A stretch of DNA of 7,023 bases. Origin: DASZZY01 sp036260395. GTDB taxonomy: Bacteria; Actinomycetota; UBA4738; CALAEC01. The position numbers were made by a program, and so were the translations under genes. Shown one piece after another: positions 1-4,424 of the stretch (positions within the stretch are counted from its first letter, which is position 1; each line of letters opens with the position of its first letter). The DNA lies in contig DASZZY010000010.1 in assembly GCA_036260395.1 (NCBI GenBank), positions 1-7,023 of the forward strand. Reading direction: 5' to 3'. The notes beneath the pieces were generated by a model. That model was not told the DNA's origin. It saw only the letters and a program-made list of their open reading frames with translations, and ran no database searches.

Positions 1-129
1 CCCAAGACCGCCCCGATCGTCGAGGGCTCGATCCTGGATTGGAACGAGTCGCTCCTCGGCGGCGGCCTGAAGGTCCGCAACCCCCGCGCGGTGCACGAGT
101 GCGCCTGCGGGGAGTCCTTCTCGGTCTAG
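1..129 (+). CDS. A-type iron-sulfur cluster carrier, C-terminal fragment (ErpA/SufA/HesB family)
   Basis: The frame is open from base 1 to a TAG at 127-129 and encodes the last 42 residues of a protein whose start lies outside the window. The fragment ends in GGGLKVRNPRAVHECACGES followed by Phe-Ser-Val. This matches the C-terminal signature of the HesB/IscA fold: a Gly-rich turn, an Asn-Pro-x-Ala step, then Cys-x-Cys-Gly-x-Ser-Phe. In this family the CxC pair, together with an upstream Cys not visible here, binds a transient Fe-S cluster that is handed to apo-proteins in the cytoplasm. The protein normally has about 105-130 residues, so roughly two thirds is missing. Its stop interlocks with the stop of the convergent lipoprotein gene through CTAG at 126-129. 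Which paralogue it is (ErpA, SufA or another) cannot be told from the C-terminus. An FrhB protein with two predicted [4Fe-4S] clusters lies 4.3 kb away, but there is no sign of a direct link. Confidence 0.85.
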   Translation, partial: PKTAPIVEGSILDWNESLLGGGLKVRNPRAVHECACGESFSV

Positions 130-788
130 CTCGAGATTCGCTCGACCATCTGCCTGAGCTCCGAGACGGTCATCGCCGCCACCTCCTCGCTGAGCCCGGT
201 GTAGTCGTACGCCGTGGCCGGCTCGATGTCATCGCCTTGAAGCAGATAGGTGGTGTGCCAGTGGTTCAAGCCAGCCAGGATCTGGAACGGCTCGTCGCGC
301 TCGCGGCTCGGGTCCAGGAACAGGAGGACCCGGTTCCCGGCCACCCGCCAGTCTTGCTCCGCACCGACGAATTCCAGTTCCTGCGTCGGCACGATCACCT
401 CGCCGCCCAGGAGCGATCCCTTGAGCTCCTCTTCCACCACCAAGGTCGTGTGGACGATGATCGTCGGGTACTTCGAGCTGTCGTCGAATACCTCACCGAC
501 GACGCTCTGCTCGACCGTGCCGATCACGATGAAGTCGCTTCCGCGGATGAGCTCCTCCACCGTGTAATAGATGTCTAGCGGTTCTGCGGCGAAGCCGCCC
601 TCGGTCGGCGGGGTCCACATGTCCCCCTCAGAGGGAGGCGCCGACGGTGTCTCGGCGGCCGGCGTCGCGCCCGGGGTCTGTGCCTGGGATGAGCGCTCCG
701 CGACGATAGCTCTGCCGCAAGCGACGGCGAGCGGGGCCAGCAGCAGCGTCACTGAAAGCGGAACCAGTACCCGTCCGCGCATCCCCAT
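126..788 (-). CDS. Lipoprotein with the sigma-linked extracytoplasmic domain (paralogue 1, intact)
   Basis: The 220-residue product starts with a signal peptide: Arg4/Arg6, a hydrophobic core at about 7-22, then Ala-Val-Ala-Cys24 as lipobox. It should therefore be lipid-anchored outside the membrane. A Pro/Ala/Thr/Ser-rich linker (about 35-58) leads to a domain at about 70-220. Landmarks are SDFIVIGTVEQSVVGEV (84-100), VHTTLVVEEELKGS (112-125), DWRVAGNRVLLFL (146-158) and LSEEVAAMTVSEL (199-211). The order 'D-x-IV-x-G-x-V ... V-x-E-x-LKG ... G-x-RVLLFL' recalls, from memory, beta-rich domains of uncharacterised secreted bacterial proteins; no enzyme motif is visible. The same domain occurs in the membrane protein at 1593-2330 and the pseudogene at 867-1480. 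The start at 788 is preferred over the ATG at 782 because AGGGG (795-799) lies 6 nt upstream of 788. A -10-like TATGCT (804-809) is very close to the start and is not convincing alone. Function unknown; possibly a soluble partner or decoy of the anti-sigma-like sensor (inference). Confidence 0.85.
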   Translation of the reverse strand: MGMRGRVLVPLSVTLLLAPLAVACGRAIVAERSSQAQTPGATPAAETPSAPPSEGDMWTPPTEGGFAAEPLDIYYTVEELIRGSDFIVIGTVEQSVVGEVFDDSSKYPTIIVHTTLVVEEELKGSLLGGEVIVPTQELEFVGAEQDWRVAGNRVLLFLDPSRERDEPFQILAGLNHWHTTYLLQGDDIEPATAYDYTGLSEEVAAMTVSELRQMVERISS

Positions 789-866
789 CGGGATCCCCTG
801 GGGAGCATACTCCTACGGCTGGATGGGGGCTTCCCGCTCCCGCACGCAGGCGGAGGTCCTTCGCGG

Positions 867-1480
867 TCTACCTCGAGACCCGCTCGACCCGCTCCCTGAG
901 CGTCTGGAACCGCCATCTTGGCCACCTCCTCGCTCAGGTGGTAGATGTAGTCGTCATCGCTCCTGGGCTCGATCTCGTCGCCATCGAGGAAGTACGTGGT
1001 CTGCCAGTAGTTGACCCGGACAGGATGTACAACGGCTCTTCCTTTCCGGACTCGGCTCCAGGAAGGGCAGGACCCGGTGTCCGGCGACGCGCCAGTCCTC
1101 AGGGTTTCCGACAAACCCCGAGCCCCTGGGTCGGCACGATGACCCTCGCGCCGTCAGCCGATCGCTGAGCGCCTCCTCGACCGTCACGGTCGTGTGGACG
1201 ATCCTCGTCGGGTACTCGTCCCCGGGGAACCCCGGCTGGACCTCTCCCACCACCGGTTCCTCGACGGTCCCGATCACGATCAGGCCGCTCGGCCTGACGA
1301 GTTCCTCGACGGTGACATAGAGGGTGCCGTGCCCATGAGAACCCCCCTCGGTCGGCGGCGTCCACGCCGGCGATTAGATTGCCGCCGGCGTTCCTGCGCA
1401 CGCGGTTCCCAGTGATCCGAGACTCGACAGCAGGCGCTGGCCATCACGATCGCCGCCACGCCCAGCCAGCCATCCGCGCC
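867..1480 (-). pseudogene. Frameshifted remnant of the lipoprotein/anti-sigma-like domain (paralogue 2)
   Basis: Reading the minus strand in three frames recovers almost the whole domain of the neighbouring lipoprotein in order. The pieces are WTPPTEGG and YVTVEELVRPSGLIVIGTVE (about 1365-1250), then IVHTTVTVEEAL (to about 1175). A short frame-shifted VIVPTQGLG follows (about 1145-1119), then DWRVAGHRVLPFLEPSPERK (about 1105-1045). Next come EEPLYILSG in another frame, NYWQTTYFLDGDEIEP (about 1015-960), LSEEVAKMAV, and finally TLRERVERVSR before TAG at 867-869. At least four, probably five, single-base shifts are needed, near 1150, 1118, 1045, 1020 and 912. The first block also has an in-frame TAA at 1374-1376 just before it. 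A hydrophobic stretch ending in Ala-Cys at about 1475-1425, in another frame, may be the decayed signal peptide; that extension is tentative. The shared WTPPTEGG linker makes it closest to the lipoprotein at 126-788, so it was probably a tandem duplicate. No single open frame here makes a full product. Confidence 0.85.
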
Positions 1481-1495
1481 TCGCTCGGTGATTCT

Positions 1496-1519
1496 GCCCG
1501 AGGAGCATTCCCTTCGGGC
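1496..1519 (-). terminator. Possible hairpin terminator after the sigma/anti-sigma operon
   Basis: GCCCGA (1496-1501) pairs with TCGGGC (1514-1519), and an inner GGA/TCC pair can form around GCAT. The hairpin lies about 75 nt past the stop of the anti-sigma-like gene and before the pseudogene. No T-tract follows it on the minus strand, so a classical intrinsic terminator is not proven. High-GC actinobacteria often use tail-less hairpins, but such stems also occur by chance. Confidence 0.25.
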
Positions 1520-1592
1520 CGACGGTCACTCCACCACCAAGGCTGCGACCTCGGCCCGTGACTTCAGCGTCGCGTCGCGGCCGCGCTCACTC

Positions 1593-2330
1593 CTAGGATT
1601 GTGCCCCGACGAAAGCTCTCAACTCGGAGACGGTCATCGCGGCGACTCGGTCACTCACGCCGAGAAGGTCCCCTCCGATGGTCTTGCTCAAGTGATCTCC
1701 GTCGACGAAGTAGGTCGTCTGGAGGTAGTTGACGTTCGAGAGAATGTGCCGGTCGGGGCTTTCTGTACTCGGAGTCAGGAACAGCAGTACGCGGTGGCCC
1801 GCCTCACGCCAGTCCTCGATGCCGGGTCCCTTGAACGCGAGCTCCAGTGTGTGGACGATGACCTCTGAGGCCGGAGGTGAACCCTTGAGGGTCTCTTCGA
1901 TCGTGACGGTCGTGTGCAGGTGGACCGTCGGGGCGTCCGGGTCGTCGTTGGAGACCTTGCCCACTACCGTCTGTTCCACCGTCCCGATCACGATCAGGTC
2001 ACTCTTTGTGACGAGCTCCTGAAGTGATTGATACACGGTTCCACTCGCAGAGAAGCCGGAGGGTAGCCGGGGTCCTTCCTCCTTCGCCCCCGTCCGCGAC
2101 GCTGCGCTGTCGTTGTTGAGCGCTGGGTCGTCAGCGGCGGGATTCGGCGTCGAATCGACGGCGATGGCAGTGATGATCCCTGCGGTGGCAAAGGCCAGTA
2201 GCGCGATACCCATAACGACAGGCCGTATTCCGAACCGTCTCGCGGGTTCAGCGGCGGAGACGCGCATGAACTCGGTCCCAAGTTGGTCCAGCACGCGAAG
2301 CGGTTGCTCTCCCTCGTGACGTACCTTCAT
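1593..2330 (-). CDS. Single-pass membrane protein in the anti-sigma position, with the shared extracytoplasmic domain (paralogue 3)
   Basis: The 245-residue product has a cytoplasmic-looking N-terminus of about 36 residues (QPLRVLDQLGTEFMRV at 9-24), then RRFGIR. A transmembrane helix at about 38-58 is followed by a Pro/Ala/Asp/Ser-rich linker (59-95) and an outer domain (about 98-245). That domain contains SDLIVIGTVEQTVVGKV (110-126), LHTTVTIEETLKGS (138-151), DWREAGHRVLLFL (173-185), TTYFVDGDHL (205-214) and AAMTVSELRAF (230-240). The topology and place directly behind an ECF sigma gene are those of an anti-sigma factor that holds sigma at the membrane. However, there is no HxxxCxxC zinc motif and the cytoplasmic part is short, so the assignment rests on context. 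Its ATG overlaps the sigma stop as ATGA, so the two are translationally coupled. The start has AGGAGG (2335-2340) 4 nt upstream. The outer domain matches the lipoprotein and pseudogene downstream and would be the sensing part (inference). Confidence 0.85.
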   Translation of the reverse strand: MKVRHEGEQPLRVLDQLGTEFMRVSAAEPARRFGIRPVVMGIALLAFATAGIITAIAVDSTPNPAADDPALNNDSAASRTGAKEEGPRLPSGFSASGTVYQSLQELVTKSDLIVIGTVEQTVVGKVSNDDPDAPTVHLHTTVTIEETLKGSPPASEVIVHTLELAFKGPGIEDWREAGHRVLLFLTPSTESPDRHILSNVNYLQTTYFVDGDHLSKTIGGDLLGVSDRVAAMTVSELRAFVGAQS

Positions 2331-2905
2331 CGTGCCTCCTCCCTTTCAGGCGCCTTCTCCAGCGCCGCCGAGAGAGCCCTAAGCCCCCTTGAGACCCGCG
2401 CTCGAGCTGCCTCCTCCGAGACACCAAGGCGCCGGGCGACCTCGCGGTACGGCAGCTCCTGGACGATGCGAAGCCAAAGCGCTTCGCTCTGGCTGGTCCC
2501 GAGCCGCTGGAGCTCAGCCCCAACAGCGGCTCGCATAGCCGCCAGGCCAGCCAGCTCCTCGATGCGAGCCCCCTCATCCTCAGCGATTGCAGGGACCGAC
2601 ATGCCGAGCCTGGACAAGGCCTTTCGTTCCGCTCGGCCTTTCCTGTAGTAGCGAGCCAGTTGTCGACGGGCGATGCGATACAGCCACGCAGCCGCTACAG
2701 CGTCTCGGTCACCCCTGAAGCGTCGCCGCGCGACGTAGGCCTGAGCGAAAGTCTCCGCTGTGAGATCCAAAGCGGCATCTGCGTCGTGCAGCCGGCGCGC
2801 GAAGTACAGCAGCAGCGATTCCGCATGCTCCTGATAAAAGCGAGCGAACGCCATGGGCTCGCGTACCGACCGCCGCAGGGCATCAACCGCCGTCTCCGCC
2901 TCCAT
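2327..2905 (-). CDS. ECF-type RNA polymerase sigma factor (sigma-70 family)
   Basis: The 192-residue product has the two-domain build of an extracytoplasmic-function sigma factor. Region 2 spans about 20-88: FARFYQEHAESLLLYFARRL (20-39), then a DLTAETFAQAY segment (47-57) and AWLYRIARRQLARYYRKGR (73-91), for core binding and -10 recognition. A linker follows at about 92-124. Region 4 spans about 125-180, with the helix-turn-helix LPYREVARRLGVSEEAARAR (151-170) for -35 recognition. No extra C-terminal sensor domain is present. The next gene overlaps by 4 nt and encodes a membrane protein, the usual arrangement for a sigma controlled by a membrane-bound partner. The start at 2905 gives the full region 2 but has only a weak purine run (GAAG) in front; the in-frame ATG for Met18 would still keep most of region 2. 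No clear GGAAC-type autoregulatory promoter was found upstream. Target genes are unknown; the surrounding exported-protein genes are obvious candidates (inference). Confidence 0.93.
   Translation of the reverse strand: MEAETAVDALRRSVREPMAFARFYQEHAESLLLYFARRLHDADAALDLTAETFAQAYVARRRFRGDRDAVAAAWLYRIARRQLARYYRKGRAERKALSRLGMSVPAIAEDEGARIEELAGLAAMRAAVGAELQRLGTSQSEALWLRIVQELPYREVARRLGVSEEAARARVSRGLRALSAALEKAPEREEAR
2335..2340 (-). promoter_or_regulatory. Ribosome binding site inside the end of the sigma gene
   Basis: AGGAGG on the minus strand sits 4 nt before the ATG at 2330. It is made of the codons for the last residues of the sigma factor (Glu-Glu-Ala-Arg-stop). It fixes the start of the anti-sigma-like gene and couples the two translations. 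Confidence 0.8.
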
Positions 2906-3005
2906 CTTCTATTCAGTGCCAGCGGAAGTCCGTCTTGTGACGGTGCCGGAGCGACACAAGCTCATGCCTTGGCGTATGCCTTCCCTAGCCACTTCATGGG
3001 CGCCA
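2906..3005. other. Intergenic gap between metzincin-like gene and sigma factor gene
   Basis: This 100-nt gap must hold either the sigma promoter or a read-through region. A perfect 5-bp stem, CCGTC (2930-2934) with GACGG (2939-2943), closes a TTGT loop. It could be a weak terminator or part of the sigma leader. No convincing -35/-10 pair is visible on the minus strand. Confidence 0.35.
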
Positions 3006-3557
3006 TCAGTAATGGTTATTGAGGTGGCTCTGGTCATGGTCGCTTAGATGCCTAGCGCTGCCGTCAATGACCATACACCCGAACGTACCGGAGGGCCTGT
3101 GGTCCAGGCCGAGGCTGTGACCGATCTCTTCGCAGACAACGTGCAGAGTTGGCCCGTAGTCCTCCGGGATGCCGGGGTAGGACGTATTGATGTGAGCGTG
3201 GACCCAGCTGCACACTTGGGGGGAGATCCACCAGTGGCAGTGGGACCACCCCCGCGGGCTGTCAGTCCCCTCCTGCGTATCGAGGATCTCGACTTCTACG
3301 TTCTCGCAACTGTGCACGTCAGAACTCTGGATATCCGTGGGTTCAATGTCATGGACATCGTTGTCGTGAAAGGCTTGATGCGTCTTGGCCGCCAGATCGC
3401 ATTGATTGAAGATTACGGGAGAATTCGTCCCTATTTGGAAGTTCTGGTCATTGTAGTTCCAGTTCTCTCCTGAAGCCGTGCCTCCGACGAGAACACCCGC
3501 AACCGTAGCAACCAGAATGACGACAATCTCTCGCCGAGAAGGTGTTGCGGGTCGCAT
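3006..3557 (-). CDS. Secreted metzincin-like protein with EExGHxxGxxH in place of HExxHxxGxxH
   Basis: The 183-residue product has a signal peptide: SRREIV (7-12), a hydrophobic core at about 11-25, and likely cleavage near Thr-Ala-Ser-Gly30. The two arginines give a fair twin-arginine resemblance, but Sec export is equally possible. The mature part holds six Cys (53, 84, 107, 116, 142, 161), which would suit three disulfides. Near the C-terminus is VVCEEIGHSLGLDH (140-153). Aligned to the zinc-protease motif, His147, Gly150 and His153 and the catalytic Glu144 are kept, while the first zinc His is Glu143. A Cys161-Met162 step and a final HDQSHLNNHY (174-183) complete the fold-like end. From memory, related secreted proteins carry Cys-Gln-Glu-x-Gly-His at this place, so this may be a family trait and not a local mutation. 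Activity is therefore uncertain. The start at 3557 is chosen over an upstream ATG at 3599 because GGGAGGGAG (3562-3570) lies 4 nt before it and the signal peptide then begins normally. GC is about 47-50% in hand-counted blocks at 3301-3480, well below neighbours. Confidence 0.85.
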   Translation of the reverse strand: MRPATPSRREIVVILVATVAGVLVGGTASGENWNYNDQNFQIGTNSPVIFNQCDLAAKTHQAFHDNDVHDIEPTDIQSSDVHSCENVEVEILDTQEGTDSPRGWSHCHWWISPQVCSWVHAHINTSYPGIPEDYGPTLHVVCEEIGHSLGLDHRPSGTFGCMVIDGSARHLSDHDQSHLNNHY

Positions 3558-3561
3558 CCTG

Positions 3562-3570
3562 CTCCCTCCC
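3562..3570 (-). promoter_or_regulatory. Ribosome binding site deciding the metzincin-like start
   Basis: The purine run GGGAGGGAG ends 4 nt before the ATG at 3557. The alternative ATG at 3599 lacks such a site and would add 14 Gly/Arg-rich residues before the signal peptide. Confidence 0.7.
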
Positions 3571-3615
3571 AGTCGCCCCCGGCCAGGCGGCCCACCCAAC
3601 TATGGCGCTTCGATG

Positions 3616-3645
3616 ATTACAGGTCAAGCCGAGTGTTACCGACAA
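3616..3645 (-). promoter_or_regulatory. Candidate promoter of the metzincin-like gene
   Basis: On the minus strand TTGTCG (3645-3640) and TGTAAT (3621-3616) are 18 nt apart, a plausible housekeeping -35/-10 pair. This would leave a leader of about 50 nt before the ATG at 3557. A second TTGACC overlaps the spacer. The assignment is by eye only. Confidence 0.35.
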
Positions 3646-3693
3646 AGGGTAGCGCCATTCCGAGGGATCCCCAGGGCCATACGGGCACCGGGT

Positions 3694-3849
3694 TCAGCCG
3701 TACGGACCGTTGCCGCCGCCGCCGTTGTCGCCCTCGTCGCCCCCGCCGTCCTGCTCCTGGCCCGCATCGTCCCCGCCACAGGCGGGCGCCAAGGGGGCCA
3801 GCGACAGCGCCAGCGCAACCGCGACCGGCATGCCTCGACGCAATCTCAT
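3694..3849 (-). CDS. Small lipoprotein, 51 residues, Gly/Asp-rich
   Basis: This short frame starts at ATG 3849 with AGGAGG (3855-3860) 5 nt upstream, about as good a site as the window contains, and stops at TGA 3694-3696. The product begins MRLRRGMPVAVALALSLAPL, followed by Ala-Pro-Ala-Cys24, a lipobox. Only 27 residues follow the Cys: a flexible acidic, glycine-rich tail (GGDDAGQEQDGGGDEGDNGG, then GGNGPYG). It has no folded domain. It lies 34 nt after the stop of the cupredoxin lipoprotein gene on the same strand and is probably co-transcribed. Its start resembles the cupredoxin N-terminus (MP, an Ala/Leu core, Ala-Cys-Gly-Gly and Asp-Asp, then Gly/Asp/Glu-rich), so it may be a duplicated leader-plus-linker that lost its domain. 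It may instead be a genuine tiny surface lipoprotein. The coding call rests on the ribosome binding site and the signal peptide; function is unknown. Confidence 0.75.
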   Translation of the reverse strand: MRLRRGMPVAVALALSLAPLAPACGGDDAGQEQDGGGDEGDNGGGGNGPYG

Positions 3850-3854
3850 CCCTT

Positions 3855-3860
3855 CCTCCT
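3855..3860 (-). promoter_or_regulatory. Ribosome binding site of the small lipoprotein
   Basis: AGGAGG lies 5 nt before ATG 3849. It is the main nucleotide-level evidence that this very short frame is translated. Confidence 0.7.
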
Positions 3861-3883
3861 GACCGATCGGACGGCCGCTCCGT

Positions 3884-4318
3884 CTACGAGGCGACCCGGA
3901 GGCCGCCGATCATGCCCTGCGCCTCGTGGAACCGGCAGATGAACGCCACCTCGCCGGAATCGGGGAACGTCACCTCGACGGTGACGTGCTCCTGGCCAGG
4001 CTGGAGCTCCTCGTCGATCCCCTGCTCCTCGAGCGTGAAGGTGTGGGGAGCATCGCCCTCGTTGAACAGGTTGAGCGTGAGGGTCTGCCCGGCCTCGCCC
4101 TCGAGGATCGTGGGCTCGAAGTAGAAGTCGTCCAGCTCGAACTCCAGCTGCGACATGCCGGCGACGTTCTCGGTGCCGTGGTCGTTGGCCTGCTGGCCCG
4201 CGACCTGGACGGTGCCGCCTTCCTGGTCCCCGCCCCCCGTGGGCTGGTCGTCCCCACCGCCACACGCGGTGGCCAGCAGTCCCAGCGCCAGGGCCAGGGC
4301 GAGCGCGGATCGAGGCAT
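3884..4318 (-). CDS. Cupredoxin (plastocyanin-like) lipoprotein with an intact type 1 copper site
   Basis: The 144-residue product begins with a lipoprotein signal peptide ending in Leu-Ala-Thr-Ala-Cys19. A Gly/Asp/Gln linker follows (20-55), then a single cupredoxin domain (about 58-144). The copper ligands of a type 1 site are all in place: His92 in GDAPHTFTL, then Cys128, His131 and Met136 in FICRFHEAQGMIGG (127-140). FYFEPTILEGEAGQTLTLNL (65-84) is the usual early strand pair. Proteins of this kind carry electrons or bind copper on the outer face of the membrane. The start at 4318 is set by GGAGG (4323-4327) 4 nt upstream; longer in-frame extensions run into the divergent promoter region. 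It is followed after 34 nt by the small lipoprotein gene and is divergent from the FrhB-family gene. No oxidase or reductase partner lies nearby, so the electron partner is unknown. Confidence 0.92.
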   Translation of the reverse strand: MPRSALALALALGLLATACGGGDDQPTGGGDQEGGTVQVAGQQANDHGTENVAGMSQLEFELDDFYFEPTILEGEAGQTLTLNLFNEGDAPHTFTLEEQGIDEELQPGQEHVTVEVTFPDSGEVAFICRFHEAQGMIGGLRVAS

Positions 4319-4322
4319 CGCG

Positions 4323-4327
4323 CCTCC
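4323..4327 (-). promoter_or_regulatory. Ribosome binding site deciding the cupredoxin start
   Basis: GGAGG within AAGGAAGGAGG lies 4 nt before ATG 4318. It excludes the longer upstream starts that the same frame allows. Confidence 0.75.
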
Positions 4328-4347
4328 TTCCTTTCGCGGGTCTCCCA

Positions 4348-4353
4348 ATTCTA
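4348..4353 (-). promoter_or_regulatory. Candidate -10 box of the cupredoxin gene
   Basis: TAGAAT on the minus strand lies 29 nt before ATG 4318. It stands in an otherwise very GC-rich stretch. No good -35 hexamer is seen 16-18 nt upstream, so the call is weak. Confidence 0.35.
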
Positions 4354-4411
4354 GTTCGGGCCCGGCCCCGGACGGGTTCGCCGCCCTTCGGTTGAGCGAG
4401 GCCCGACTCCC

Positions 4412-4417
4412 TATACT
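4412..4417 (+). promoter_or_regulatory. -10 box (TATACT) of the FrhB-aldo/keto reductase operon, leaderless geometry
   Basis: TATACT is followed by exactly 7 nt and then the GTG at 4425. That distance places the transcript start on or beside the start codon. No Shine-Dalgarno sequence stands in the 7 nt. A -35 match is poor: TTGAGC at 4392 is only 14 nt away, and CGGTTG at 17 nt is weak. Leaderless messages with a TANNNT box are common in actinobacteria. Confidence 0.55.
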
Positions 4418-4424
4418 CGGACGG

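Noticed and set aside
39..578. 179-codon plus-strand frame over the carrier end and lipoprotein gene
   Set aside because: It is in a different frame from the carrier and antisense to a lipoprotein with signal peptide and lipobox; the product is Arg/Leu/Asp-rich without a motif.
1488..2022. Plus-strand frames opposite the anti-sigma-like gene
   Set aside because: They lie antisense to the paralogous domain, whose blocks are conserved in three copies on the minus strand.
3048..3473. 141-codon plus-strand frame opposite the metzincin-like gene
   Set aside because: The minus strand encodes a signal peptide, paired cysteines and a zinc-protease motif, with a good ribosome binding site; the plus frame has none of these.
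3558..3599. Upstream start giving a 197-residue metzincin-like protein
   Set aside because: The added 14 residues are Gly/Arg/Pro-rich, have no ribosome binding site and would precede a normal signal peptide.
4340..4375. GC-rich inverted repeat around CGGGCCCG as a possible operator or terminator
   Set aside because: The palindrome is short and made only of G and C in a GC-rich spacer, so it is expected by chance; no symmetric A/T-containing arms were found.
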